A stretch of DNA of 64,000 nt from Clostridium tunisiense TJ (GCF_000300195.1 NZ_AMQH01000011.1:186001-250000); one strand, 5' to 3'. Positions 17,147 to 26,853 are shown, numbered from the stretch's first letter. The notes: generated from the letters alone by a model not told the origin. Numbers and translations are program-made.

Positions 17147-17257
17147 CTTAATTATTCTAAGTTTATAAAAATTCATATCAAAAACTTATGGATGATATCT
17201 TTTTGAATATCGCTTCTGCATTTTCTTTTTTAAGCTATCAAGGACCTAAAAGAGCAA

Positions 17258-18664
17258 TTATCTTTTATAATCATGCTTAACTCGTTTAATAGTTCCCCAT
17301 TCCTTCTTTTTTTTCTTGTATCCAATAAATGAAGTTACTCGAACAAAAGAAATAACATATCGGAAAAATAAACTCTCTAATAAACAAATAAATACTGCCT
17401 TCAAGGCATCTGAAGGTGTTATTTTTAAATTCTGGGTATATATTCTTTGAAAAAATGCTGTTATTGTTAAAATTCCTCCATATAATGAATAAAGTAAAAA
17501 GAACTTTATCATAAAAGGAATATTAAGTATTCCAAAATTCCATGCAATAACTGTGGCAACTATGCCAAATACTTCTATGGCAGGGGCTAAAAGTTCAAAT
17601 AGTAAGTAATACATATAGGATACAAAACTTACTAACCCAAATCTTAAGTTAGCAAAAACTCTATAATACTTCGTCATACTTTGAAATAGCCCCAGATACC
17701 AACGTCGACGCTGCTTCATCAAATCTTTTAGTGAACCAGGCGTTTGGCTCCAGCATATAGCATTCGGTTCATAACGAAGAGAGTATTTAATATTGTTATT
17801 GCGGCAAAATACATGAAGCTTCACGGCTAGTTCCATATCTTCTCCTAAAGTGTTGCTATCGTATCCACCTGCTGCCACAACAATATCTTTTTTAAATAAT
17901 CCAAAGGCACCTGAAATGATTAAATTTCCATTAAATTGGTCCATAAGAATTCTTGATGCTAAAAAGGATCTATCATATTCAACAACCTGCATACAAGTGA
18001 TGAGATTTAGAGGAAGATGATAACCTTTAACTTCACCACCTACCATTTCTACGCACTGTGCTACACGAATAAGTCCTCCTACAGCCACAATAGAATCATC
18101 TTCTAACACCGGTTGTACAATCTTTTCTAGTGAGTCTCTTTGTAAAAGAGAATCTGCATCAATACCAAGAAAATATGGAAAACGTGAAGCATTTATACCC
18201 ATATTTAATGCATCGCCTTTTCCTCCATTTAACTTACTAATCAAAGTAAGCTTTATGTTCCCTACCATAGCTTCATAAACGGCCTTATGAGGCTTACATT
18301 CCAAACGTCTATGGATAGGTCTACTCACTGGCTTTAGCTGAAATGCTTCAATTAACTTCTTTGCAGTATTATCCTTTGAACCATCATCTACCACAATTAT
18401 TTCATAAAGCCTATAGTTTAATTCTAATAAAGATTTTACACTATCCACAATGGTAACTTCCTCGTTATATGCAGCTACAAGTATGGAAACAGGCACATAA
18501 TAATTATGCTTTAGCTCATTACGAAACTTAATCATCCTATCTCTTTGATAAAGCTGCAATGCCCCAATAGTTACAGATAAGAAAAGGTATGAAGCATAGG
18601 TTAGCAGATAAATTAAATAGAACCATCCTACCCCTTCCATAAATTTATCGACAAAACTAATCAT
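17258..18664 (-). CDS. Processive GT2 glycosyltransferase (membrane)
   Basis: A 468-residue inverting family-2 glycosyltransferase of the PgaC/NodC/cellulose-synthase type. It has an N-terminal transmembrane helix (about 13-37), a cytoplasmic GT-A domain with VDDGS (92-96), the D169-A-D171 metal site, the TLGED acceptor base (272-276) and QRRRW (318-322), then about four C-terminal membrane helices that would form an extrusion channel. It should polymerise and export a sugar chain from a nucleotide-sugar donor. It is the last gene of a seven-gene operon and overlaps the HEAT gene by 4 bases (ATGA). The sugar identity is unknown. Confidence 0.9.
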   Translation of the reverse strand: MISFVDKFMEGVGWFYLIYLLTYASYLFLSVTIGALQLYQRDRMIKFRNELKHNYYVPVSILVAAYNEEVTIVDSVKSLLELNYRLYEIIVVDDGSKDNTAKKLIEAFQLKPVSRPIHRRLECKPHKAVYEAMVGNIKLTLISKLNGGKGDALNMGINASRFPYFLGIDADSLLQRDSLEKIVQPVLEDDSIVAVGGLIRVAQCVEMVGGEVKGYHLPLNLITCMQVVEYDRSFLASRILMDQFNGNLIISGAFGLFKKDIVVAAGGYDSNTLGEDMELAVKLHVFCRNNNIKYSLRYEPNAICWSQTPGSLKDLMKQRRRWYLGLFQSMTKYYRVFANLRFGLVSFVSYMYYLLFELLAPAIEVFGIVATVIAWNFGILNIPFMIKFFLLYSLYGGILTITAFFQRIYTQNLKITPSDALKAVFICLLESLFFRYVISFVRVTSFIGYKKKKKEWGTIKRVKHDYKR

Positions 18665-19761
18665 TGCTCCTCTTCCACCTTTCGTTGCTCTATCATATAA
18701 CTAAGAATCTCCTTGGCATAACGATCTTTGCCTTCTAGAACATCTTGCAACTTTTCAATATCAACCTTTAGATTTACTAAAGAAAGAGCTGCATTATATC
18801 TAAGATACCAATTTCTATGATGCAAGGCTTTCTTTAAGGTATCAATAGTTTCCTTACTAGGATATTTATCTAAAATAGCTGCTGCTACAATCTTTATATT
18901 TTCATCTACTTCTTTTTCATCATTCAAGTAGGCTATTAACAAAGGCTCAACAGGCTTGTAAACATATCTACGGTAGTACCTCATGATTGCTAGCTTAATT
19001 TCAATACTTATATCTTCCGATTGGAGAACTGAAAAGAATCTTGTTTTAAAATTACTTGAATAAGCTGTAATAAACTGTATCACTGATACCATAATATTAT
19101 CATCCCATTTTTTAAAATAACTCCATAATCGCTCTGCAAGATCATACTTATCGCCAGCAAAAGTTAGTAATCCATCAGAAAGTAGCTTCCTATGGTGGAA
19201 CCATTGCCTATCATTCATAATTTGCAAACTGTTCTCTATGGCTTGGGAATTTCCTAAAGCATACAAAGCATTCAAAACATTTTCACGACAGTACACTGTG
19301 GAATTATCCATATAGGATATAAGTATCTCCATAAGAGGGCTATAATCCCTGTCCTTTTGAGGAGGATTTTTGAAAATGAAGTATGCAAAGAAAGCTCGAC
19401 TCATACTTTCTTTCCTTGCATATTTATAAGCTAATTCTTGGATAACCAAATAGTTTTCTTGTATATATTTCTCCAGCTTAAGTCCTGTATCTCTCAAACT
19501 ATCTAGTGCACGAACATAAAAAATCAATTCATTAACATTATTTAACCGTTTATTTAATAGCTTTTTATGGTTTTCTTCTATAGCTCTTCCTAAATTTAAA
19601 TTATGAAGCTGTGTCCTGATCTCCTTTTTCCATCCATTGACCTTCTTATTATATTTCTTTTTTTCCCTTTTAGAGTAGGCTATGTAGATAATATTATAAA
19701 TCAAAAGCACACAGCAAACAAAAAGGTAACTGTAGATAACCTTATCTATACTAAAATTCAT
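18661..19761 (-). CDS. Membrane-anchored HEAT-repeat protein
   Basis: A 366-residue protein with one N-terminal transmembrane helix (SYLFVCCVLLIYNIIYIAY, about 11-29), a basic stretch, then helical repeats to the end. HEAT-like units are clearest at VLNALYALGNSQAIE and WYLRYNAALSLVNL. It probably works on the cytoplasmic face as a scaffold next to the glycosyltransferase, with which its gene overlaps. The upstream gene ends only 1 base before its start. No enzyme motif was seen. The role in glycan synthesis is inferred from context only. Confidence 0.75.
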   Translation of the reverse strand: MNFSIDKVIYSYLFVCCVLLIYNIIYIAYSKREKKKYNKKVNGWKKEIRTQLHNLNLGRAIEENHKKLLNKRLNNVNELIFYVRALDSLRDTGLKLEKYIQENYLVIQELAYKYARKESMSRAFFAYFIFKNPPQKDRDYSPLMEILISYMDNSTVYCRENVLNALYALGNSQAIENSLQIMNDRQWFHHRKLLSDGLLTFAGDKYDLAERLWSYFKKWDDNIMVSVIQFITAYSSNFKTRFFSVLQSEDISIEIKLAIMRYYRRYVYKPVEPLLIAYLNDEKEVDENIKIVAAAILDKYPSKETIDTLKKALHHRNWYLRYNAALSLVNLKVDIEKLQDVLEGKDRYAKEILSYMIEQRKVEEEQ

Positions 19762-19762
19762 A

Positions 19763-21901
19763 TTATGTCCCCCAGCTTTCCTTTAAAATAAAGTAGGACC
19801 TTTTTAGCTGCTGGTAATAGATTACCTTGCTTCTCCATGGCTTTAGCTGCATCTCAGTCATAGATATTGGAGTTTCTTCTAATAGTTCACTAACACCAAT
19901 ATACATACTTGAAATTTTCAAACCTTCAACACCAAAATTCTCGTAATAATCATCATGAACTTCCATGTCAGCAGGGTTATAGAAGTTTAATAGTTGCCAA
20001 GGAATTCTAATCTCTACAAAACCTGTTCCATAGCAGAAATCTGCCAAAGAGTTATAATTACTACTGTTGGGATTTCCATTTCCATAAACCAATCTTCCTG
20101 TTTCATAGGTATCAAAGAATCTTTGAGTCATAATTTCCTCATCAGTCATACCTTTTGACACTAATGCTTTATTCTTACAAATCATAGAAATAGGCACAAA
20201 TTCACTGGAGTCTTTTGCTGGAACGGTTACAAAAGGATCTTCTCCTTTAATCTGAGTTAAATAATTTTCTCTTAAAGACTCATATCTTGACTGTACTAAC
20301 AAGCGACTATCCTTAGTTCCATTAATACAAAGGAGGAAATCTGCTTCCCTTTCAAAGTTAAGCTTAGGATTTTCACTTCTTTTGCTACCACTTTTAGGTG
20401 TAGTATCAATAGGAATATAAAGTGAAGTCTGTTCACTAATATTCTTTTTCTCAACTAAAATATAAAGAAAACTCTCATCATATCTAGCAGATAAAGTAAC
20501 CTCTTCTCTACTTAATATCTTATCCTTATCCTCCCACTCAGAAGAATCCCCATCTATATAGGTGGTTTCTTCCGGTGTACCAGTATGAAAAGACATCAAT
20601 CCATATCCTTGTCCATCAGTCTGAAGGTCATGCCAGCGATATGACTCTTTTACATTTACTGCATAGGAAGTATTCCAGGTACGTCTTTCCCATACATCCT
20701 GCCATGTACTAACTACTGCTCCACTACAACCTGAATTTACAATATCACTGTAAGTTGAAACCAAAGCTTTTCCCTGTTCCTCTTCTGTAATAGGTCCACT
20801 TATATCATCAGTTCCTCTAGCGGAAGAAAATCCATAACTTGCAATAACTACAGGCATAGAGTGATAGGTAGCTAGAAGCTGAGTATAGCCCTCATAATAA
20901 AATTCCTTATTTAAAGTTGAAAGTATACCTGAGAGTTTAGCTTTCTGCTCTTCAGAAAAGTATTCTTGAAAACCTGGGCAGAATTCATATAATCTATAAG
21001 AAGCAAAAAAACCACTAATAACTTCATCAGTTGAAAGGATATTTTCTGCATCTAAATAATTATATTTTCCAAGCTGCTTTCCATAAAACTCCTCATAAAC
21101 AAAAGGATCGTTTTGAGGGTCATTAATAAAGGATATTAGCCTTTGTGTCTTATACTTTTTACTCTCATAAGAAAGCATATCATCCATAATTTTTGCCAAC
21201 ATTGCCTCAAATACTGTGGCATCTTCATCTGTACGGAAATACTTTCCCTGATAAAAATTATCTTGAGTTTCATTGTGATTTGTATAAGCCATGGTGCCTG
21301 GATTCCAGTAACTCCCAATGATATATCCTAGCACCCAAGGTGATATGTTCTTTCGATAGTTTCCGCTTCCCTTCATCTTATTTATAGAAATGCTTTTTCT
21401 CCCGTGAATTATATCCACCACATCTTTAGAATCTGCCCTCAAGGTTTCATAAAAATCATTACTATAGGCATCTTTACCAGAATTATTAGCATAATCTGAT
21501 ACCTGAATTCCTTGTAGCAAATAAAGTGGAACTTCTCTTTGGCTATTATATTCATAAAAAGCATTATAAAAAGTATCGTTATAAATTGTATTTATACGAA
21601 TAGTATTAGCTCCCATTTCTTGTATCTGTGTAAACCACTTTATCCAAGTATTCTTATCAACAGCGTAATCCGTAGCATGGTAGCTGGGTATATTACTTTC
21701 CAAATCCACCCCTTTAACCAAAAATTCTTTGTCTTCCCCATTTTCATTTTTAATGTAAATCTTTTTGTTTTCAGTTCTCCACTGGGTTGTTACTGGCCTA
21801 TCTGGATGGAAATCAATATAAAAACCACCGTAATACACCGCATAGCGTAGCCCCAGCACAGAAAGCACAAGCATGACAGCGGTAATTATAAATTTTCTCA
21901 T
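19763..21901 (-). CDS. Membrane-anchored TIM-barrel/CBM9-like protein
   Basis: A 712-residue extracytoplasmic protein. It begins with a signal anchor (FIITAVMLVLSVLGL), followed by a region of about residues 55-425 that reads like a glycosidase-type TIM barrel (FLVKGVDLESN, MGANTIRINTIYN, VSTWQDVWERRTWN). From about 447 to the end it resembles a CBM9/DOMON-like sandwich (YIDGDSSEWED, SARYDESFLYILVE, GFVEIRIPWQLLN). I infer that it binds or trims the polysaccharide made by the adjacent GT2. Catalytic residues are not certain. It starts 16 bases after the CotH gene. Confidence 0.65.
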   Translation of the reverse strand: MRKFIITAVMLVLSVLGLRYAVYYGGFYIDFHPDRPVTTQWRTENKKIYIKNENGEDKEFLVKGVDLESNIPSYHATDYAVDKNTWIKWFTQIQEMGANTIRINTIYNDTFYNAFYEYNSQREVPLYLLQGIQVSDYANNSGKDAYSNDFYETLRADSKDVVDIIHGRKSISINKMKGSGNYRKNISPWVLGYIIGSYWNPGTMAYTNHNETQDNFYQGKYFRTDEDATVFEAMLAKIMDDMLSYESKKYKTQRLISFINDPQNDPFVYEEFYGKQLGKYNYLDAENILSTDEVISGFFASYRLYEFCPGFQEYFSEEQKAKLSGILSTLNKEFYYEGYTQLLATYHSMPVVIASYGFSSARGTDDISGPITEEEQGKALVSTYSDIVNSGCSGAVVSTWQDVWERRTWNTSYAVNVKESYRWHDLQTDGQGYGLMSFHTGTPEETTYIDGDSSEWEDKDKILSREEVTLSARYDESFLYILVEKKNISEQTSLYIPIDTTPKSGSKRSENPKLNFEREADFLLCINGTKDSRLLVQSRYESLRENYLTQIKGEDPFVTVPAKDSSEFVPISMICKNKALVSKGMTDEEIMTQRFFDTYETGRLVYGNGNPNSSNYNSLADFCYGTGFVEIRIPWQLLNFYNPADMEVHDDYYENFGVEGLKISSMYIGVSELLEETPISMTEMQLKPWRSKVIYYQQLKRSYFILKESWGT

Positions 21902-21917
21902 TTGGCCCTCTCCTTCA

Positions 21918-23393
21918 TTATTTCACTAAATCATTTATATTCTTAGATTCATGAGAGTATTGATAAAGAGTATTTATATGCTCATCAAGCCAATTCCCTC
22001 TGGCTACAAGAAAGTCCTTTAGCTGTTTTACTGACTGCTCATAGCTAGTATAATTTCTCTCTACTGGTGTTAAATAATTCATATGATTATAATTAGATAA
22101 ATCAAATACATATCCCCAAACCTTATAGTTTCTATCAACAGAACTCCCTAACCACTGATTAGTTTCATCAATATAACTAAGAAGGTAAGCTTCACTGAGA
22201 GTTTCCTTGCGTAATTCCTTGTATCTTTTAATAACTGCAGTAACAAACTTTTCATCCTTAATTAAAGCATTAAACAAGGGTGAATTTATCATGGTAAATC
22301 CAGCTTCATTCCAGGCATTTTCCATGTAATTGTCCCCTCCATTGTTAAAGTCCCACACACAAGGTTTTAGTTTTCCCCTTACATCCTTATAGTAAAAGGT
22401 AGAATAGTGCCCAGCATCCACGTTTCGGAAAAATTCATTGATTACAAAATACTCAGCAAAACTATTTAAGTCTATATACTGGGTATATCCCTTTTTTTCA
22501 TCAGTTAAATCATAAGAGTACAGTACCTTTTCAATCTTGCTTATATCTTTCCTTATATATTCTTTACGCTCCTCTGTAATTTGGGTTAATCCTGGATATC
22601 TAACATCTAGTGCAGAAATGCCACTACGATAGGTGTAATGAGCATAATTATCTAGTTCCTCATTACCTTTTCCTTCTCTATCCCAAAGTACAATATAGCT
22701 AGTAATAGTGCTATTTTTATCAGGTTTTTTAATATTGATTCGTCCTTCACCTCTACTTACACTTTCCATGAGTAGATAAAGGCCCTGATACTTTCCATCT
22801 AGAAACACCTCACAGTATCTAACATTTGGAGCATAATCCATAATTTCTCCTGAAATATTCAAAGCAACATAATTACGCATAAGGGTTCTATCAAGAAATG
22901 GCCCATTTAGCACCCATTCATCATGTGGTTCCATTCCTGCAATCCCTTTCTTATTCTCCGTACCATCCTCCAAAACAAGGTGAATAGAATAAGATTTCTT
23001 ATCAAAAAATCTAGATGAATTTCCCCGGTAACTTATTTCTGCTAAAGAAGATAATGTAGGTTTATCAGTAATATTATTAGCACCCTTTTGCTGGTCTATA
23101 ACAGAAAAAGATGCTGTAATCCTTGGTAATTCATCTGCTGCAGTCTCATATCCCACAGTTTCACCATTTTCTACAATTGGTGTGCCAGGGACCTTTTGTC
23201 CACCAGTATTTATATTAACAATTGGAAGGTGTGTTTTAAATTCTTCACTTTTTTCATCATTAGTTGCTTGCCATTGCTTTTCACGATGCTGATGAACTCT
23301 AATGGATTTACTTTCACCATTTAATTGGTATAACCCAACGCAAATTCCTATAATAAATACCATAGTAATCGTATATATCAATTTGCTCTTCAT
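21918..23393 (-). CDS. CotH kinase-like protein (extracytoplasmic)
   Basis: A 491-residue CotH-family protein with an N-terminal signal anchor (TITMVFIIGICVGLYQL). The diagnostic segments are YRGNSSRFFDKKSYSIHL, LNGPFLDRTLMRNYVA, CEVFLDGKYQGLYLLMES and CVWDFNNGGDNY, whose Asp matches the metal-binding position of CotH. Known CotH proteins are atypical kinases that phosphorylate spore-coat proteins. Here an outside location suggests a surface protein or the nascent glycan as target, which is inference. It lies 5 bases after the DUF4956 gene. Confidence 0.85.
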   Translation of the reverse strand: MKSKLIYTITMVFIIGICVGLYQLNGESKSIRVHQHREKQWQATNDEKSEEFKTHLPIVNINTGGQKVPGTPIVENGETVGYETAADELPRITASFSVIDQQKGANNITDKPTLSSLAEISYRGNSSRFFDKKSYSIHLVLEDGTENKKGIAGMEPHDEWVLNGPFLDRTLMRNYVALNISGEIMDYAPNVRYCEVFLDGKYQGLYLLMESVSRGEGRINIKKPDKNSTITSYIVLWDREGKGNEELDNYAHYTYRSGISALDVRYPGLTQITEERKEYIRKDISKIEKVLYSYDLTDEKKGYTQYIDLNSFAEYFVINEFFRNVDAGHYSTFYYKDVRGKLKPCVWDFNNGGDNYMENAWNEAGFTMINSPLFNALIKDEKFVTAVIKRYKELRKETLSEAYLLSYIDETNQWLGSSVDRNYKVWGYVFDLSNYNHMNYLTPVERNYTSYEQSVKQLKDFLVARGNWLDEHINTLYQYSHESKNINDLVK

Positions 23394-23398
23394 TGTTT

Positions 23399-24076
23399 TT
23401 ACCCACTTATTTCATCATTTTGTGTAATTATATTTACATACTCCACACTGCCAAGAGCATATAATTTCTGAGTTATTCCTTCACTTTTTTTATAAGAAAG
23501 ATTATAAGTGCTACGCGACATTTCAAATATAAATTCTACTGCTTGCTCAGTTGTATTCTTAACTCTTAACAAAGGCTTTTTGTTAAAATACTCAAAAACT
23601 ATTCCTTCAATATCAGTTTCTTTACTTCTACTTGCACGAACAATTAGTAGAATTCTATTTTCATTTTTTACTCTTCCCATTAAAAGTAATACCACAAAAA
23701 CTACAACGGTACCTATTCCAGCAACTAGATAATCTCCAACCCCACAACATATACCAACGATGATAGCCCAAAAGATATAGGTGGCATCTCTAGAATCCTT
23801 AACTGCTGTTCTAAAACGAACAATAGATAATGCACCCACCATACCAAGGGAAAGGGCAACGTTATTTCCTATAACCGTCATAACTGTTGCAGTTAAAATA
23901 GTTAATGTCATTAGAGAAACATTGAACTTTCGACTATATGCAGTACCTACGTGGGTAAACCAGTAGGAAATATAAATAGCAATTGAAATTAAAGCTGATG
24001 AGATAATATGTAATAAAATTGACTGAGTACTTAAGGTACCACTTTGTTCCAAAACATTCAGTAATAATTCTTTCAT
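23399..24076 (-). CDS. DUF4956 membrane protein
   Basis: A 225-residue protein with four membrane helices over residues 20-135 and a cytoplasmic C-terminal domain of about 90 residues. The conserved loop LGMVGALSIVRFRTAVKDSR, between helices, is the hallmark of DUF4956. Genes of this family are repeatedly found beside VTC-domain polyphosphate polymerases and CotH genes, as here, which suggests a membrane partner of the VTC enzyme, perhaps a channel or anchor. The biochemical role is unknown. It sits 21 bases after the VTC gene. Confidence 0.85.
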   Translation of the reverse strand: MKELLLNVLEQSGTLSTQSILLHIISSALISIAIYISYWFTHVGTAYSRKFNVSLMTLTILTATVMTVIGNNVALSLGMVGALSIVRFRTAVKDSRDATYIFWAIIVGICCGVGDYLVAGIGTVVVFVVLLLMGRVKNENRILLIVRASRSKETDIEGIVFEYFNKKPLLRVKNTTEQAVEFIFEMSRSTYNLSYKKSEGITQKLYALGSVEYVNIITQNDEISG

Positions 24077-24097
24077 AAAAACTTATCCCTTCCCATA

Positions 24098-24793
24098 TTA
24101 AAATAGGTAATGCTTACTGACGGATCTTCCTAGAGAATATTTGCTTACAGAAACTTCACTAGTATCACATTCATTAAGCATATCCTTGATATACGCAAAC
24201 AAAAATCCATTAAATTTTACTTCTAGTACCCCTAGATAAGGGTCTAAAATACTATTTTCCACAAGAGTATCAGAAAAAATATCAAAGGAACTTTCTGTGC
24301 CAATAATATGATGATCAAAGGTTACTCTTATATCATTAGCATTTGCAACAAAAGCTTTTCTTTTATAGGTTACAACTGTCTTAGGTCTATAACAAAGCAT
24401 ATTCATTAATGAAAAGCATTCCGCAGCAAAAGGTTCTTTATACTTTAAAAGCACAGAATAATTTCCTTGAATCATCCTTTGGGCATCTTCCTTATTTAAT
24501 CGTAAAGAACGTTTTTTTTGCAGTGGCCCTTGCTTCTGCTTCATTTCTAATAAGGCAAAATTTGCTTTAGGATCATATATTCTTAATCTAATCTTTCGTC
24601 GAAGCTCCACGCCCTCTTCCTTTTCATGATAATCCTTATCATCCAAGGTATCAAAATATAAGGATCTTATCATATACCCATCATCCTGACTATGACTGTC
24701 CACTTGAAGGATTTTGCTTAAATTATGGCTATATTGATAAAATTGAGCAAGAGAGATTAAAAACTTCTTTTCTTGCCTTAAAACTTCATTCAT
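24098..24793 (-). CDS. VTC-domain polyphosphate polymerase
   Basis: A 231-residue VTC tunnel-fold protein. By comparison with yeast Vtc4 the active-site set appears complete: E8-K-K-F11, R66/K67 with R69 and R71 (RRKIRLRIY), E83 and K85, Y143/R145 (TYKRKAF), R156/D160, the metal-binding E191 with K193 (VLEVKF) and S217-K218-Y219. This predicts synthesis of polyphosphate from ATP, or another triphosphate-tunnel activity. No membrane helix is present, so it probably works at the inner membrane face with the DUF4956 protein. Its start overlaps the lipoprotein gene by 8 bases. Confidence 0.88.
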   Translation of the reverse strand: MNEVLRQEKKFLISLAQFYQYSHNLSKILQVDSHSQDDGYMIRSLYFDTLDDKDYHEKEEGVELRRKIRLRIYDPKANFALLEMKQKQGPLQKKRSLRLNKEDAQRMIQGNYSVLLKYKEPFAAECFSLMNMLCYRPKTVVTYKRKAFVANANDIRVTFDHHIIGTESSFDIFSDTLVENSILDPYLGVLEVKFNGFLFAYIKDMLNECDTSEVSVSKYSLGRSVSKHYLF

Positions 24794-25658
24794 TTCCTAT
24801 AATCTCCTTTAATGCTGCATAATCATGAAAAGCTATAGAAATCTTCCTTCCATTAAAGGATTTCTTCAACTCAGCAAAATTTTTCTCCACTGAATTTAAC
24901 CCTTCCTCATGGTATGTGTTTTTATCTATCAAGCCATGTTTACCTGGAGCTTGCATTTCATATATATTGATAAGCTCTTTGCCATACTTGTTAGTCAATG
25001 CCTCTTCATTTTCAATATGTTTTTGCTCTTTCCCCTGATAATAATTCATAACTGCTAAGCTATCACAACTAGCTTTTATTAACTCTTCAACTTGCTGTGA
25101 AAATCCAAAATCATCATAAAAATAAGGAATGCAAGCAATTACTTCTAGTCCGTTTTCATGTGCCTTTTCATAGGTTTTCTTCATATTTGCTACAAGTCCA
25201 TCCATAATTTTTTCCCGTGATTGCTTATCCCATTCATCTAATAGGTAAGGCTCCACATCAAATAACACACCCTTTATTCCTGCACTTTTCTCTAGTGATT
25301 TATTAATATTAATTACTTTTTCTACTTCACTAAGCATAGTTTCTCCACTTTCTTCTAATGCCCATTGTGGAGCCCCTGTAAGGAGATATACACTAATTTT
25401 TTTATCAGTAGCTTCCCTCACAAAATTCAAAATATCCTTCTCCTGTAAATCTTCCGAAAAACTTTGATAAATTGTGTTAAGCTTCAAATCTTTCATTGTT
25501 TCATAAAGCTGAGCACGGCCCTCTAATACTTCAGAATCCTTCCACGAAAATAACCCTCTTGTTTCCTGTGCAGTTTTATTTAAACTGCATCCACTAAAAA
25601 AACATCCTACTGTAAAGAAAATTGCTATAAATAATATTTTATTTATTTTAAGCTTCAT
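24786..25658 (-). CDS. TIM-barrel lipoprotein, glycosidase-like
   Basis: A 290-residue lipoprotein: hydrophobic signal and lipobox FFSGC (acylated Cys about 24). The rest reads as a TIM barrel with strands LKLNTIYQSF, ISVYLLTG, GVLFDVEPY, VIACIPYFYDDF, SLAVMNYYQG and ISIAFHDY. The FDVEPY strand resembles the catalytic strand of GH18-like barrels, where the Glu acts as acid, so a surface glycan hydrolase or binding protein is likely. It is the first gene of the operon, with a promoter 245 bases upstream. Confidence 0.7.
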   Translation of the reverse strand: MKLKINKILFIAIFFTVGCFFSGCSLNKTAQETRGLFSWKDSEVLEGRAQLYETMKDLKLNTIYQSFSEDLQEKDILNFVREATDKKISVYLLTGAPQWALEESGETMLSEVEKVININKSLEKSAGIKGVLFDVEPYLLDEWDKQSREKIMDGLVANMKKTYEKAHENGLEVIACIPYFYDDFGFSQQVEELIKASCDSLAVMNYYQGKEQKHIENEEALTNKYGKELINIYEMQAPGKHGLIDKNTYHEEGLNSVEKNFAELKKSFNGRKISIAFHDYAALKEIIGNE

Positions 25659-26172
25659 TAAACTTATCCTACCTTTATGATACTTTTTAATACATTGTTT
25701 ATGGTAATTATAAGGAATTAGATTTGAAACTTAACTTATACACCAGTCCTCCCCTGCTTCTCTTAAGGGTTTATGAATCTGAATAAGTTAAAATCCTATC
25801 GTTGAACCCTATATAAAAATATATCTTAATCCTTCTCATTGAATTTCATAATACTACATAGTACTACATAATACGACTAATTAATACAAATTTCTATTGT
25901 AGATTATACTCCATATTTTTATAATACTCAATTACCTTTTCCTTATTTTCAATTTTTTATGAAATATGTATTATGCTTACAACCTTTATGATAGCCAGTA
26001 CCCTAGTAAATATATTTAACATATCTACTAATTTACTTTTACAAAAAAATTATGCTGAAATTTACAGGTTTTTATACACAAAACCCAACTTGTACAGTAC
26101 TCCTATGTTTACCTTAAAGCCTTTCGGGGTGTATATAATATATCTTCATCATGAAACCCTATAATTTATAAA
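25659..26172. other. Long leader and spacer of the surface-glycan operon
   Basis: No gene is seen here. The minus-strand transcript from the promoter at 25903-25931 would carry a leader of about 235 bases. The leader can pair GGGTT (near 25806) with AACCC (near 25770) and contains a G-rich AGCAGGGGAGGACTGG segment (25743-25758). This looks structured but does not match a riboswitch class I know. Above 25931 the sequence is plain AT-rich DNA. Confidence 0.4.
25903..25931 (-). promoter_or_regulatory. Sigma-A type promoter of the surface-glycan operon
   Basis: On the minus strand TTGAGT (25931-25926) and TATAAT (25908-25903) are separated by exactly 17 bases. This is the best promoter upstream of the seven-gene operon. 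Confidence 0.7.
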
Positions 26173-26187
26173 TACTCTAACCAATAG

Positions 26188-26237
26188 ATAAGCCATGGAT
26201 ATATAGAGAAATACTTCTTCTACTATCCATGGCTTAT
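26188..26237. terminator. Perfect 14-bp hairpin after the GNAT gene
   Basis: ATAAGCCATGGATA (26188-26201) pairs perfectly with TATCCATGGCTTAT (26224-26237). It lies 55 bases past the stop of the acetyltransferase gene. A clear U-run is missing, so it may be a weak terminator or an RNA-processing hairpin. Confidence 0.5.
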
Positions 26238-26292
26238 AAATATTAAATTAATAAATATTGGTTTTTGGCTAAACCCTTATTATCTTACTTCA

Positions 26293-26853
26293 TTAATCTG
26301 CACATTCTTCTTTTAATATAGAATAATATTTGCAATTCACTAAAGAACCATCTTTAATCTTGTGTATTTGTCTTAAAGTGCCTTCATATTTTAACCCACA
26401 CTTTTCAATAACCCTGCCAGAAGCTGTATTATCCACATGATGACGCCCTGTTATTCGATTAAACCCTACTTCTTTAAAGGCAAATTTAATTAGAGCTGAA
26501 AAAGCTTCAGTGATTAACCCTTTATTCCAATAGGCTCTACCGATGCAATAACCTATTTCACAGCTTTCAATATTATTATCTACATTCATAAGTGCAATAG
26601 AACCAACTACACTTTTATTTTCCTTTACTTCAATTGCCCAGTTATAATTTTCTTCACTACTATATTTATCAATCCACATTTCAAGAAGCCTTCTACTTAC
26701 TTCAACATCACTGTGAGTTGGCCAAGATAAGTATTTTGTAATCTCGTCGTCTGATGCCCAATTATTATACATATCCTTAGCATCATCTTCTTTAAACCTT
26801 CTTAGTATAAGTCTTTCAGTTTCTATGGTTTTAGTTCCTATATGATGTAACAT
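26293..26853 (-). CDS. GNAT acetyltransferase (RimJ/RimL type)
   Basis: A 186-residue N-acetyltransferase that uses acetyl-CoA. The opening IETERLILRRFKEDDAKDMY and the CoA-binding IGYCIGRAYWNKGLITEAF followed by RHHVDNTASGRVIEKCGL are typical of the RimJ/RimL branch. The start at 26853 is chosen because a G-rich GGTGGGGGG precedes it; a GTG 12 bases earlier is open. A partial copy of the TATGGTAAA promoter-like motif occurs about 50 bases upstream (26900-26915). It is the last gene of the island in the direction of transcription. The substrate may be a ribosomal protein N-terminus or a small amine. Confidence 0.88.
   Translation of the reverse strand: MLHHIGTKTIETERLILRRFKEDDAKDMYNNWASDDEITKYLSWPTHSDVEVSRRLLEMWIDKYSSEENYNWAIEVKENKSVVGSIALMNVDNNIESCEIGYCIGRAYWNKGLITEAFSALIKFAFKEVGFNRITGRHHVDNTASGRVIEKCGLKYEGTLRQIHKIKDGSLVNCKYYSILKEECAD

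Noticed and set aside
25741-25860. c-di-GMP or c-di-AMP riboswitch in the glycan operon leader
   Set aside because: The conserved strings of these classes are not present; only generic stems and a G-rich patch are seen.
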